This document shows, one piece after another, positions 1-8,423 of a DNA stretch of 64,000 nucleotides. The notes below the pieces were generated by a model. That model saw only the letters and a program-made list of their open reading frames with translations. It made no database searches and was not told the origin of the DNA. Source of the DNA: Microbacterium testaceum StLB037. GTDB lineage: Bacteria; Actinomycetota; Actinomycetes; Actinomycetales; Microbacteriaceae. Position 1 is the first letter of the stretch, and the number at the start of each line of letters is the position of its first letter. The stretch lies in the NCBI RefSeq assembly GCF_900104345.1, contig NZ_FNJN01000008.1:174376-238375 (forward strand), written 5' to 3'. Both the position numbers and the translations under genes were made by a program.

Positions 1-534
1 CGCCTGGCCTCGAACTCCCTGCTCGAGGGCGCGGTGTTCGGCGCACGCGCAGGAGAGGCCGTAGGCCGCGACACGGTCTGGCCCGTCGCCGCCGTCGCGC
101 CCGTCCCCCTTCGGGAAGTCCCGGACGCCGCTGCCCCGCCCTTCACCCGCGCGGCGCTCCAGCAGCTGATGTGGACCGACGCGGGGCTCATGCGCGACGC
201 CGCGGGTCTCACCCGGGCCGCCGGGATCCTCGCCGCGTGGCGCACAGCCGGCGCAGCCCTCGGTGTCGAAGACGCGAACCTGTTGCTCGTCGCGTCGCAC
301 GTGGTCGACGCGGCGTTGCGGCGCACGGCATCCGTCGGCGCGCACTTCCGCTCCGACGCCGAGACCGGTTCGATCGCTGCGCCGGCGGTCGGCGCCGACA
401 CTCGCGTCCTCGCCGCCGTCGTTGCGGTCGAGGCCTCGGGGACCGACGCCGACCCTCGCGACCCCTCACCCGCCCGCGTGCCCGCCGCCGCGGCATCCGC
501 CCCCTCCTCCCCCTCGAAGGTGCTCGCATGCTGA
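1..534 (+). CDS. nadB: L-aspartate oxidase NadB, C-terminal part (cut by window edge)
   Basis: This is the last 177 residues of L-aspartate oxidase, the flavoenzyme that oxidises aspartate to iminoaspartate in de novo NAD synthesis. The reading frame is open from base 1 and begins RLASNSLLEG, the hallmark segment closing the FAD/substrate domain of the succinate dehydrogenase/NadB family. An Ala-rich helical C-terminal domain follows. The stop overlaps the nadC start by 7 nt, so the two are translationally coupled. nadA would be expected upstream, outside the window. The last ~60 residues are Pro/Ala-rich and low in complexity, which is common at this C-terminus. Confidence 0.9.
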   Translation, partial: RLASNSLLEGAVFGARAGEAVGRDTVWPVAAVAPVPLREVPDAAAPPFTRAALQQLMWTDAGLMRDAAGLTRAAGILAAWRTAGAALGVEDANLLLVASHVVDAALRRTASVGAHFRSDAETGSIAAPAVGADTRVLAAVVAVEASGTDADPRDPSPARVPAAAASAPSSPSKVLAC

Positions 535-1385
535 CCCGTTCCGCCATCGACCGCGTCGTCACCGCCGCCCTCGAAGAAGACGCACCGTGGGGCGACCTCA
601 CGAGTGAGACCCTCATCCCCGAGAACGCCGTCGCCCGCGCGGAGCTCGTCGCGCGGGTCGAGGGCGTCTTCAGCGGAGCCGCGGTGTTCGCCGCCGCCTT
701 CACCCTCACCGACCCCTCGACCTCCGTCGAGCAGCTCGTCGCAGACGGCGAGCGTTTCTCCCCCGGTGACACGCTCGCCGTGGTCACGGGCCCTGCGCGT
801 GCGGTGCTGACCGCCGAGCGCATCGGGCTCAACTTCGCGCAGCGCATGTCGGGCATCGCCACCCTCACCGCCCGCTACGTCGCCGAGGTCGCCCACACCG
901 GCGCGCGCATCGTCGACACGCGCAAGACCACGCCCGGCCTGCGCGCGATCGAGCGGCAGGCCGTGCGCGACGGCGGCGGGCACAACCACCGCTTTTCGCT
1001 CTCGGATGCCGTGATGGCCAAGGACAACCACCTCGCCGTGCTGACCGCGCAGGGTGTGTCGGTGACCCAGGCACTCGAGAGTGCGATCGCGCGTCTCCCC
1101 CACACCACGCACGTCGAGGTCGAGGTCGACCGCCTCGACCAGATCGACGCGGTACTCGCGGCCGGGGTCGGCACCATCATGCTCGACAACTTCTCGCTCG
1201 ACGACCTGCGCACCGGTGTCGCCCGCATCGCCGGCGCCGCGCAGGTCGAAGCATCAGGGGGCGTGAGCCTCGAGACCGTCCGCGCGATCGCCGAGACCGG
1301 GGTCGACGTCATCTCGGTCGGAGCCCTCACCCACTCGGCATCCGCCCTCGACCTCGGGCTCGACATCCGCATCGAGACGGCGTGA
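528..1385 (+). CDS. nadC: Nicotinate-nucleotide pyrophosphorylase (carboxylating) NadC
   Basis: This is quinolinate phosphoribosyltransferase, which converts quinolinate and PRPP to nicotinate mononucleotide. It has 285 residues, the normal length. The conserved substrate-binding stretch DTRKTTPGLR lies near residues 128-138, followed by GGGHNHRFSLSD and the Lys of MAKDNH. The barrel end has EVEVD, IMLDNF and EASGGV, typical of the family. The ATG at 528 lies inside the end of nadB, and the stop overlaps the next gene by 4 nt (GTGA), which indicates one coupled operon. The assignment is very secure. Confidence 0.96.
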   Translation: MLTRSAIDRVVTAALEEDAPWGDLTSETLIPENAVARAELVARVEGVFSGAAVFAAAFTLTDPSTSVEQLVADGERFSPGDTLAVVTGPARAVLTAERIGLNFAQRMSGIATLTARYVAEVAHTGARIVDTRKTTPGLRAIERQAVRDGGGHNHRFSLSDAVMAKDNHLAVLTAQGVSVTQALESAIARLPHTTHVEVEVDRLDQIDAVLAAGVGTIMLDNFSLDDLRTGVARIAGAAQVEASGGVSLETVRAIAETGVDVISVGALTHSASALDLGLDIRIETA

Positions 1386-2512
1386 GCCTCTACCTCGACA
1401 ACGCCGCCACCACCCCCGTGCGCCCCGAGGTGCTCGAGGCCATGACCCCGTACCTCACCCGTTACTTCGGCAACCCGTCGAGCCATCACGAGGTGGGTGA
1501 GGCCGCGGCATCCGCCCTCGACGACGCCCGCCGTCGCGTCGCCGCCGTACTGGGCATGCGCCCCGCAGACGTGCTGTTCACCTCGGGCGGCACCGAATCG
1601 AACAACGCCGCGATCAAGGGGATCGTCCTGGGGTCGGAGCGGCGGCACCTCGTCACCACCGCGATCGAGCACGAATCGGTGCTCGCCTCGGCCGACTACC
1701 TGCACCGCCTCCACGGCGTCGAGATCACCCACGCACCCGTCGACGACACCGGAACCCTGACCCCCGAGGCGCTCGCCGCAGCGCTGCGCGACGATACGGC
1801 CCTCGTGTCGGTGGGCTATGCCAACAACGAGATCGGCACGGTGCAAGACGTCGCCGCGCTCGCCGCCGTCGCGCACGCCCGCGGGGTGCCCCTGCACCTC
1901 GACGCCGTGCAGGCTGCGGGGTGGCTGCCGCTGTCGGGGACGGGGGCGGATGCCGTCACCATCGCCGGGCACAAGCTCGGCGCCCCGAAGGGCACGGGCA
2001 TCCTGGCCGTGCGCGGACGCCTGCCGTTCGAGCCGCTGCTGCACGGCGGCGGGCAGGAGCGCGGCCGTCGCTCGGGCACCCCCGACGTCGCCGGAGCCGT
2101 GGGGATCGCCACCGCCCTCACCCTCGCCGAGACCGAAAGGGCCAACGAGGTCGCCCGGGTCGGCGCCCTGCGCGACGCGTTCATCGCCCGCGTGCTCGCC
2201 CTCGTTCCCGGCGCGCGTCTAACCGGTCACCCGACGCATCGCCTCCCCGGGACGGCGAGCTTTGTCTTCCCCGGCACCAACGGCGAGACCGTGCTGCTCG
2301 AGCTAGAGCGGCGCGGCATCGTGTCCTCCAGCGGATCCGCGTGCGCGGCCGGCAGCGACGAGGCGTCGCACGTGCTGCTCGCGATCGGCGTCGCGCACGA
2401 CGACGCCCGCACCGCCGTGCGGTTCACTCTCCCGCACGGTCTCACCGCTTCTCTCGACGACGTGGCAGATGCCGTCGCCACCGCCGTCACCGCCGTAGGA
2501 TCGCGCGGGTGA
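1382..2512 (+). CDS. Cysteine desulfurase (NifS/IscS-like), NAD-operon type
   Basis: This is a PLP-dependent class V aminotransferase of 376 residues. The N-terminus YLDNAATTPVRPEVLEAM, the PLP lysine in AGHKLGAPKG (about Lys198) and the persulfide-forming Cys in SGSACAAGS (about Cys321) are all present. In many bacteria a desulfurase sits beside nadA/nadB/nadC and is thought to supply sulfur for the NadA [4Fe-4S] cluster; its position here supports that role. The GTG start at 1382 overlaps the nadC stop, and the gene's own stop overlaps the following GTG start at 2509. A general housekeeping desulfurase role cannot be excluded. Confidence 0.93.
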   Translation: MSLYLDNAATTPVRPEVLEAMTPYLTRYFGNPSSHHEVGEAAASALDDARRRVAAVLGMRPADVLFTSGGTESNNAAIKGIVLGSERRHLVTTAIEHESVLASADYLHRLHGVEITHAPVDDTGTLTPEALAAALRDDTALVSVGYANNEIGTVQDVAALAAVAHARGVPLHLDAVQAAGWLPLSGTGADAVTIAGHKLGAPKGTGILAVRGRLPFEPLLHGGGQERGRRSGTPDVAGAVGIATALTLAETERANEVARVGALRDAFIARVLALVPGARLTGHPTHRLPGTASFVFPGTNGETVLLELERRGIVSSSGSACAAGSDEASHVLLAIGVAHDDARTAVRFTLPHGLTASLDDVADAVATAVTAVGSRG

Positions 2513-3405
2513 GTTCCACCCCCGTCACCGTCATCGTCCCCGGGTTCGACGTCGCCGCCTTCGCCGAGGAAGCCCTCGACTCCCTGCGGGCGCAGACGCA
2601 CCCGCACTGGAGCGCGATCCTCGTCGACGACGCCTCGAACGATGACACAGCGCGCATCTTCGCCGACGCCGCCTCCGCCGACCCGCGGTTCCGCCTCGAG
2701 CGGCACACCTCACGGCGGGGGCTCGGAGCTGCCCGCAACACCGGCCTCGCACGGGTCGACACCCCGTACACCGCGTTCCTCGACGCCGACGACGTCATGC
2801 GCCCCCACGCCCTCTCGCGCCTGGCCGACACGCTCGATCGCACCGGCAGCGACTTCGTGGTGGGCGCCTACGTACGTCTGCGACCGGATGCCGACACCCC
2901 CGCCTACGTCGCCGGAGAGGTGCAGCCCTGGGTGTCGGCATCCACCGATCCCGCCCGTGAGCGCACGACGCTCGCGGAGCACCCCGCCGCCTCGGGCAAC
3001 ATCGTGGCGTGGTCGAAGATGAGCCGCACCGCCTTCTGGCGCGAGCACGACCTGCGGTTCCCCGAGGGGCGTTACTACGAAGACCAGGTCCTCACGCAGC
3101 GCATGTACACGCTTGCGGCGGGGTTCGACGTCATCCCCGACGTCGTGGTCGACTGGCGCCAGCGCCGCGAGGGCGGGTCGATCACCCAGCGACTCAGCGA
3201 ACTCGACATCCTGCGCGATTACCTCGACGCTCTCGGTGAGGGCATCGCGGTCCTGCAGGCCGCCGGAGCCGACGCGGCCGTGCGGGAACGCGGGGCGCTG
3301 ATCCGCACCCTGGACCTGCCGCCGCTCGAGCGCATCGCCGAGTCGCACCCCGACCCCGCGTACCGCATCGCGCTCGAGGCGTTCGTCGAGACCCTGCCCG
3401 GCTGA
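2509..3405 (+). CDS. Glycosyltransferase family 2
   Basis: This is a 298-residue GT-A fold glycosyltransferase. The N-terminus has the nucleotide-sugar fold (VTVIVPGFDVAAFAEEALDS, then LVDDASNDDT at about 39-47). FLDADD at about 90-95 holds the metal-binding DxD, and YYEDQVLTQRMY near 188 fits the acceptor-side ED motif. The GTG start overlaps the cysteine desulfurase stop by 4 nt, so it is co-transcribed with the NAD genes although no functional link is known. Acceptor and donor cannot be told from sequence. It has no membrane segment, so it is a cytoplasmic enzyme, perhaps for teichoic or capsular glycan. Confidence 0.85.
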   Translation: MSSTPVTVIVPGFDVAAFAEEALDSLRAQTHPHWSAILVDDASNDDTARIFADAASADPRFRLERHTSRRGLGAARNTGLARVDTPYTAFLDADDVMRPHALSRLADTLDRTGSDFVVGAYVRLRPDADTPAYVAGEVQPWVSASTDPARERTTLAEHPAASGNIVAWSKMSRTAFWREHDLRFPEGRYYEDQVLTQRMYTLAAGFDVIPDVVVDWRQRREGGSITQRLSELDILRDYLDALGEGIAVLQAAGADAAVRERGALIRTLDLPPLERIAESHPDPAYRIALEAFVETLPG

Positions 3406-3539
3406 CGCCCGCCCGGGGCAAAACCGCGGAGCTCCGCCCGACACGCCGATGGCGGATGCCGTTACACGGCGCGCGGTTGGAAAGCTCCGCCGTTGTGCAC
3501 GCGGCGGACCCGCGCCCGTCCGGTCTGATGGCGGGCGCC

Positions 3540-5480
3540 TCAGTCGGGTGCCTCGTCGGCGCGTCGCGCGGGAAGGGCGGCACGGGCGAGGCCCGCTTCG
3601 TCGAGCTGCTCCTCGGCGAGGACGAACGACGCCGCGAGCTGTTCGGCCGCGAGGCTCGCGTACAGGCCGCCCTGGGCCAGCAGCTCGCTGTGCGTTCCCG
3701 ATTCGACGATGCGGCCGGCATCCACCACGTGGATTCGGTCGGCGCCGATGACCGTCGACAGGCGGTGCGCGATCGACAGGGTCGTGCGTCCGTGCGAGGC
3801 CGTCTCGAGGGCCTCTTGCACGATGCGCTCCGACACCGTGTCGAGGGCGCTCGTCGCCTCGTCGAGCAGGAGGACCGGCGGGTCCTTCAGCAGCACGCGC
3901 GCGATCGCGATGCGTTGCTTCTCTCCGCCCGACAGACGGTAGCCGCGCTCGCCCACGATGGTGTCGTAGCCCGCCTCGAACGAGGCGATGACGTGGTGGA
4001 TGTTCGCCGCGCGGCACGCGGCCTCGATCTCGGCGTCTGTGGCGTCGGGCCGGGCGTAGCGCAGGTTCTCGCGAACGGTCGCGTGGAACAGGTAGGTCTC
4101 TTGCGAGACGATGCCGATCTCGTCGATGATCGAGGCCCGGTCGAGGGTGCGCACGTCGGCGCCCGAGAACATCACCGCTCCCCCGGTTGCCTCGTACATG
4201 CGCGGAGTCAGGTAGAGGATCGTGGTCTTGCCTGCGCCCGATGGGCCGACGAACGCGACGTGCTGGCCGGGCTCCACCGTGAACGAGACGCCGTCGAGAG
4301 TGGGCCGCGCCTGCGCGGGGGCGTCGGGGTAGCGGAACTCGACGTCGCGGAACTCGATGCGCCCCACCGGTCCCGGAGCGGCCGAGACGGGCCGCGCGTC
4401 GGGCTCGTCGACGATCGCGGGACGCAGGTCGAGGTACTCGAAGATGCGGGCGAACAGCGCCGACGAGGTCTGCACGTCGAGCGCGACGCGCATGAGCCCC
4501 ATCAACGGCATGAGCAACCGAGCCTGCACGGTGGTGAACGCCACGATCGTTCCTGCCGTGATCGCTCCCGCGCCGCCTCCGATGAGGTACCCCGCGACGA
4601 GGTAGATGACCGCGGGAACACTCGACATGATCACTTGAACCACGGCGAAGAAGCCCTGGCCGCTCATGGCCCGGCGTACCTGCAGACGGACCTGATTGTC
4701 GTTCTCGGCGTCGAAGCGGGCGGATTCCGTGCGCTGGCGGTTGAACGACTTCGACAGCAGGATGCCGGAGACGCTCAGGGTCTCTTGCGTGATCGCCGAC
4801 AGCTCCGACAGCGACTCCTGCGTCTCGCCCGCGATGCGCGCCCGCACCTGGCCCACGCGGCGTTGCACGAAGAGGAGGAAGGGCATGAGCGCGACCGCGA
4901 TCAGGGTCAGTCGCCAGTCGATGAGGATCATCGCCACCAGCGACGCGATGACCGTCACGGCGTTTCCGAGGATGCTCGTGACCGTGTTCGTCAGCACGCC
5001 CGAGACACCGCCGACGTCGTTCTGCAGACGAGACTGGATGACGCCCGTCTTGGTGCGGGTGAAGAAGCCGAGCTCCATGTCTTGGAGGTGATCGAACAAA
5101 CGCGTGCGCAGATCTCCGGTGACCCGGTTGCCGACCGTTGCGGTGAGCCAGGTCTGGCCCACGTTGAGGGCCGCCGAGACCAGGAAGAGTCCGATCATGA
5201 TGCTGACCAGGAAGGCGAGCAGTGAGAGGTCGGGGCTCGACCCGTCGACGGGGAACAACGCGTCGTCGAAGATCCGCTGCACCAGCAGCGGCGGGACGAC
5301 GGCGACGGCCGCGCCCACCACGACGAGGAGCGCGGTGAAGACGATGCGACCGCGGTAGGGCCGGAACAGGTCGACGACGCGGCGACCGAGGTGGGCCACG
5401 CGCGGGGCCTGCGCGTTGCGACGGCGCTGCACCTCGGCATCCACGCCGCGGAACATACTCCCGCCCATCCCCATGCTCAT
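3540..5480 (-). CDS. ABC-type multidrug exporter, fused permease/ATPase
   Basis: This 646-residue half-transporter has an N-terminal six-helix exporter domain, starting with FTALLVVVGAAVAVVPPLLV, and a C-terminal ATPase. The ATPase shows Walker A GPSGAGKTTI near 410, signature LSGGEKQRIAIARVL near 516 and Walker B VLLLDEATSALD near 535, followed by the H-loop in SIAHRLSTV. It would act as a homodimer or heterodimer in lipid or drug export. The ATG at 5480 was chosen because a -10 box (TAGGCT) lies 7 nt upstream and there is no Shine-Dalgarno, so the mRNA is probably leaderless. The start also carries the TGTCGG damage-type promoter element. Confidence 0.93.
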   Translation of the reverse strand: MSMGMGGSMFRGVDAEVQRRRNAQAPRVAHLGRRVVDLFRPYRGRIVFTALLVVVGAAVAVVPPLLVQRIFDDALFPVDGSSPDLSLLAFLVSIMIGLFLVSAALNVGQTWLTATVGNRVTGDLRTRLFDHLQDMELGFFTRTKTGVIQSRLQNDVGGVSGVLTNTVTSILGNAVTVIASLVAMILIDWRLTLIAVALMPFLLFVQRRVGQVRARIAGETQESLSELSAITQETLSVSGILLSKSFNRQRTESARFDAENDNQVRLQVRRAMSGQGFFAVVQVIMSSVPAVIYLVAGYLIGGGAGAITAGTIVAFTTVQARLLMPLMGLMRVALDVQTSSALFARIFEYLDLRPAIVDEPDARPVSAAPGPVGRIEFRDVEFRYPDAPAQARPTLDGVSFTVEPGQHVAFVGPSGAGKTTILYLTPRMYEATGGAVMFSGADVRTLDRASIIDEIGIVSQETYLFHATVRENLRYARPDATDAEIEAACRAANIHHVIASFEAGYDTIVGERGYRLSGGEKQRIAIARVLLKDPPVLLLDEATSALDTVSERIVQEALETASHGRTTLSIAHRLSTVIGADRIHVVDAGRIVESGTHSELLAQGGLYASLAAEQLAASFVLAEEQLDEAGLARAALPARRADEAPD

Positions 5481-5487
5481 GATCGTC

Positions 5488-5509
5488 AGCCTACGTCCGA
5501 CCACCGACA
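5488..5509 (-). promoter_or_regulatory. RecA-NDp/PafBC-like promoter of the ABC exporter
   Basis: On the minus strand TGTCGG (5509-5504), a 10-nt spacer and TAGGCT (5493-5488) stand 7 nt before the ATG at 5480. This fits the mycobacterial consensus tTGTCRGTG-N8-TAnnnT. This is the only one of the six copies in the window with T (TGTCGGTGG) at the variable position. Confidence 0.6.
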
Positions 5510-5674
5510 CCGGCTCCGGCTCCGGCGGTGTCGGGGGCACCCGATAGGGTCGCGAGCGGGTCTCCTCCGATCCGTGGACCCGCCGTCGGAATAACCCGGG
5601 CCGCACCTCCGTTGTGACCCTCGCAGTCGCCCTCCGTGGCGCCACGAAGCCCCCCGCACGCAAAGGACCTCGTC

Positions 5675-7165
5675 ATGGCCGCCACCGGCACCGTTCCCGT
5701 CTCCCGACCCCACGCCGCCGCACCCGCGGCGCCCGCGCCCCGCCCCGGCCCCGTCATCGCTCTGCTCGTCGTCGCCGCGTTCGTCGTCATCCTCAACGAG
5801 ACCACGATGTCCGTCGCTCTGCCCGCGATCATGGCCGACTTCGGCGTGAGCGCCGCCACCGGACAGTGGCTCACTTCGGCGTTCCTGTTGACGATGGCCG
5901 TCGTCATCCCCCTGACCGGCTTCCTCCTCGAGCGCTTCCCCATCCGCGTCGTCTTCTTCAGCGCGATGGGCATCTTCGCTCTCGGTACCCTCGTCGCCGC
6001 ACTCGCTCCGGCCTTCGGCGTCCTGCTCGCGGGCCGCATCGTCCAGGCGATGGGCACGGGCGTCATGATGCCGTTGCTGTTCACCACCGTCCTGAACCTG
6101 GTCCCCGCGAACAAGCGCGGTCGGGTCATGGGCGTCGTCACGATCGTCATCGCCGTCGCTCCCGCGGTGGGCCCGACCGTGTCCGGCCTCATCCTGTCGG
6201 CTCTCACCTGGCACGCGATCTTCTGGCTCATCCTCCCGATCGCCCTGGTGGCCATCGCGCTCGGTGCCCGCTGGGTCCGCAACGTCACCCAGACCCGTCC
6301 CGACGCACGATTCGACGTGCTCTCCGTGGTCCTGTCGGCGATCGGCTTCGGGGGTCTCGTCTACGGCCTCAGTGCCATCGGCGAGTCGGCATCCGGGCAC
6401 TCGTCCGTTCCGGTGTGGATCCCCCTCGCCGTCGGCGCGGTCTTCGTCACCGTCTTCGTGATCCGTCAGCTCCGCCTGCAGCGCTCCGACTCCGCTCTTC
6501 TCGACCTGCGTGTGTTCCAGAGTTCGTCGTTCCGTCTCGCTGTGCCGCTGGTCGCGATCGTGATGGCCGCGCTCTTCGGCTCGCTCATCCTGCTGCCGAT
6601 CTTCCTGCAGCAGGCGCTCGGTCTCAGCAGCCTCACGGTGGGTCTCATGCTGCTTCCGGGTGGCGTGCTCATGGGCGTGATGGCCCCGATCGTCGGCCGC
6701 CTCTTCGACCGCTTCGGGCCGACCCCGCTCGTCATCCCCGGCATGCTGATCGCGGCCGCGGTGCTGTGGACGATGGCGCTCACTTTCGGTCAGGACACGC
6801 CCATCTGGTGGATCGTGACGGTGTACCTCGCTCTCAACCTCGGGCTGGGCCTCGTCTTCACACCGCTGATGACCTCCGCGCTCGGCTCGCTCCCCCGCCG
6901 GTTGTACTCGCACGGCAGTGCCGTGGTGGGCACCGCGCAGCAGGTGGCCGGCGCGGCGGGTACGGCCGGTTTCGTGGCCATCATGACCGTGTTCTCCAGC
7001 GCCGCTCTCGCCGGTGGTGTCGATCAGGCCGGAGCCGTCGCGTCGGGCGTCCACGCCTCGTTCATCGTCGGCGCGGTCATCGCCACCGCAGCGGTCGTCC
7101 TCGCGTGCTTCGTCCGCAAACCGACGGAGGCCGAAGACGCCGACGCGCCTGTCGCCGCACACTGA
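5675..7165 (+). CDS. MFS drug exporter, DHA2 (EmrB/QacA) family
   Basis: This 496-residue multi-spanning membrane protein has about 14 hydrophobic segments, the count typical of DHA2 drug:H+ antiporters. The first helix reads VIALLVVAAFVVILNETTMSVALPAI, which holds the LNETTMSVALP motif of EmrB/QacA proteins. GRIVQAMGTGVMMPLL and KRGRVMGVV are further family motifs. The ATG at 5675 is preceded by AAAGGA about 7 nt upstream; the open frame extends 13 codons further without a better start. It is divergent from the ABC exporter, so two export systems share one intergenic region. Substrate unknown. Confidence 0.92.
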   Translation: MAATGTVPVSRPHAAAPAAPAPRPGPVIALLVVAAFVVILNETTMSVALPAIMADFGVSAATGQWLTSAFLLTMAVVIPLTGFLLERFPIRVVFFSAMGIFALGTLVAALAPAFGVLLAGRIVQAMGTGVMMPLLFTTVLNLVPANKRGRVMGVVTIVIAVAPAVGPTVSGLILSALTWHAIFWLILPIALVAIALGARWVRNVTQTRPDARFDVLSVVLSAIGFGGLVYGLSAIGESASGHSSVPVWIPLAVGAVFVTVFVIRQLRLQRSDSALLDLRVFQSSSFRLAVPLVAIVMAALFGSLILLPIFLQQALGLSSLTVGLMLLPGGVLMGVMAPIVGRLFDRFGPTPLVIPGMLIAAAVLWTMALTFGQDTPIWWIVTVYLALNLGLGLVFTPLMTSALGSLPRRLYSHGSAVVGTAQQVAGAAGTAGFVAIMTVFSSAALAGGVDQAGAVASGVHASFIVGAVIATAAVVLACFVRKPTEAEDADAPVAAH

Positions 7166-7371
7166 CCTCGGCACCGGGTGGGCGCGCCCGCGCCCGCCCG
7201 GTCTTGCGAGACACGCCAGCTCCCCGACCCGGGACGGGCGGAGGGTCTGCAGCCGTCCTGCGCGGCGCCGCACTGAGGCACGCGCCGACGCGGCGTCGAT
7301 GCGACACGCGAAGCGAGCGTTCAGCGTGACAAGCGCTGGCTGACGTCAGAGCGAAAAGCCACGGCGCGAAA

Positions 7372-7443
7372 TCAAGACGACACGCGCCGGCGCAGCGCCA
7401 GGGCGCTCACGGCGGCGAGGGCCAGCGCGACACGCACCAGCAC
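7372..7443 (-). CDS. Possible micro membrane peptide (23 aa)
   Basis: A GTG-started frame of 23 residues begins 4 nt after the stop of the Cys-tailed peptide gene on the same strand. It reads as one hydrophobic helix (VALALAAVSALAL) followed by RRR, the pattern of a tiny inner-membrane peptide with a positive-inside tail. There is no clear ribosome site, and coding bias cannot be judged at this length. It may be chance in GC-rich DNA. Confidence 0.2.
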   Translation of the reverse strand: MLVRVALALAAVSALALRRRVSS

Positions 7444-7447
7444 GGAA

Positions 7448-7588
7448 TCAGAGCGAGCAGGAACCGCCGCCGCAGCACTGCGACGCGGAAGGCTTCTCTG
7501 TGGTGTCGGTCTCGACACCGGGAGCGTTGAGCAGCGCGATCAGCGGCTTCGACGCGGCGGTGGTGTCAGAGGTGGTGTCAGCGGACAT
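7448..7588 (-). CDS. Small Cys-tailed peptide (46 aa), unknown function
   Basis: An ATG frame of 46 residues starts MSADTTSDTTAAS and ends SQCCGGGSCSL. GGAG lies 4 nt before the ATG at 7588, and an in-frame ATG three codons upstream is an alternative start. The C-terminal CCGGGSC cluster, a flexible Ser/Thr-rich N-terminus and a short central helix (PLIALLNAPG) suggest a thiol or metal-binding mini-protein or a precursor peptide. I do not recognise a named family. The surrounding 7166-7447 stretch holds no larger gene. Existence is plausible; function is unknown. Confidence 0.5.
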   Translation of the reverse strand: MSADTTSDTTAASKPLIALLNAPGVETDTTEKPSASQCCGGGSCSL

Positions 7589-7730
7589 GCGCTCCATGCT
7601 ACGCCTGCGCGCGAGCGCGGGGGCCGCGCGGTTCAGGTAACGCCGGGGTCCGGCATCCGCAACCCCCGTCTCTTCGTCTCGCCCGGTTCATAGCGTGGAA
7701 GCACCCCCGATCGAGAAAGAAGGGCTTCCC

Positions 7731-8279
7731 ATGACCGACCTCACCGGAAAACGCATCGCGTTCCTCGCCACCGACGGATTCGAAGACAGCGAGCTGACCA
7801 GCCCGTGGGAGGCCGTGACCTCCGCCGGAGCCGAGGCGGTCCTCGTCTCGCCGAACGACGACAGCATCAGCGGCGAGAAGGGCCACGAGCAGAAGGTCGA
7901 CCTCTCCGTCTCCGGCGCCTCGGCGGGCGACTTCGACGCCCTCGTGCTCCCCGGCGGCGTGCAGAACGCCGACGACATCCGCATCGTGGAGGACGCCGTG
8001 TCGTTCACCCGTGGCTTCTTCGACCAGCACAAGCCGGTCGCCGTCATCTGCCACGGCGGATGGATCCTCACCGAGGCCGACGTGCTCAAGGGCCGCACGC
8101 TCACGAGCTACCCCACGCTGCAGACCGACCTGCGCAACGCCGGTGCCACGTGGGTCGACGAAGAGGTGCACGTCGACCAGGGCTTGGTCTCGAGTCGTAA
8201 CCCCGATGACCTGCCCGCGTTCAACGCGAAGCTCGTCGAAGAGGTCGCCGAAGGAAAGCACTCCGGCCAGACCGCCTGA
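7731..8279 (+). CDS. DJ-1/PfpI family protein (type 1 glutamine amidotransferase-like)
   Basis: This 182-residue protein has the PfpI fold: KRIAFLATDGFEDSEL at the N-terminus with the conserved Glu, then ALVLPGGVQNADDIR, and the nucleophile elbow AVICHGGW with Cys at about 107 followed by His. The family includes deglycases and stress proteases of the DJ-1/YhbO type; the precise activity is uncertain. AGAAGG precedes the ATG at 7731 by about 7-8 nt, and a possible -10 (CATAGCGT) lies at about 7690. A strong terminator follows directly, so it is monocistronic. Confidence 0.9.
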   Translation: MTDLTGKRIAFLATDGFEDSELTSPWEAVTSAGAEAVLVSPNDDSISGEKGHEQKVDLSVSGASAGDFDALVLPGGVQNADDIRIVEDAVSFTRGFFDQHKPVAVICHGGWILTEADVLKGRTLTSYPTLQTDLRNAGATWVDEEVHVDQGLVSSRNPDDLPAFNAKLVEEVAEGKHSGQTA

Positions 8280-8292
8280 GCATTCCGCGACG

Positions 8293-8325
8293 AGGGGCCC
8301 CGCACTTCGGTGCGGGGCCCCTTCG
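8293..8325 (+). terminator. Rho-independent terminator after the PfpI gene
   Basis: A perfect 13-bp stem (8293-8305 with 8310-8322) closes on a TTCG tetraloop and is followed by TTCGTCGTC. It lies 14 nt after the stop at 8279 and, read backwards, also lies beyond the end of the Fpg gene. Confidence 0.85.
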
Positions 8326-8423
8326 TCGTCCCCGCCGCCCGAGGGGTCAGAACGTGTCGCCGAGCGACGCGCGGGGCGACACGTATCGACCCCTCACACG
8401 GGCTGCGCGCCGGGGCGCGCCGC

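Noticed and set aside
3486..3508. TCCGCCG/CGGCGGA hairpin between the glycosyltransferase and ABC genes as a terminator
   Set aside because: Only 7 bp with a 9-nt loop and no T-tract; such stems are frequent by chance at this GC content.
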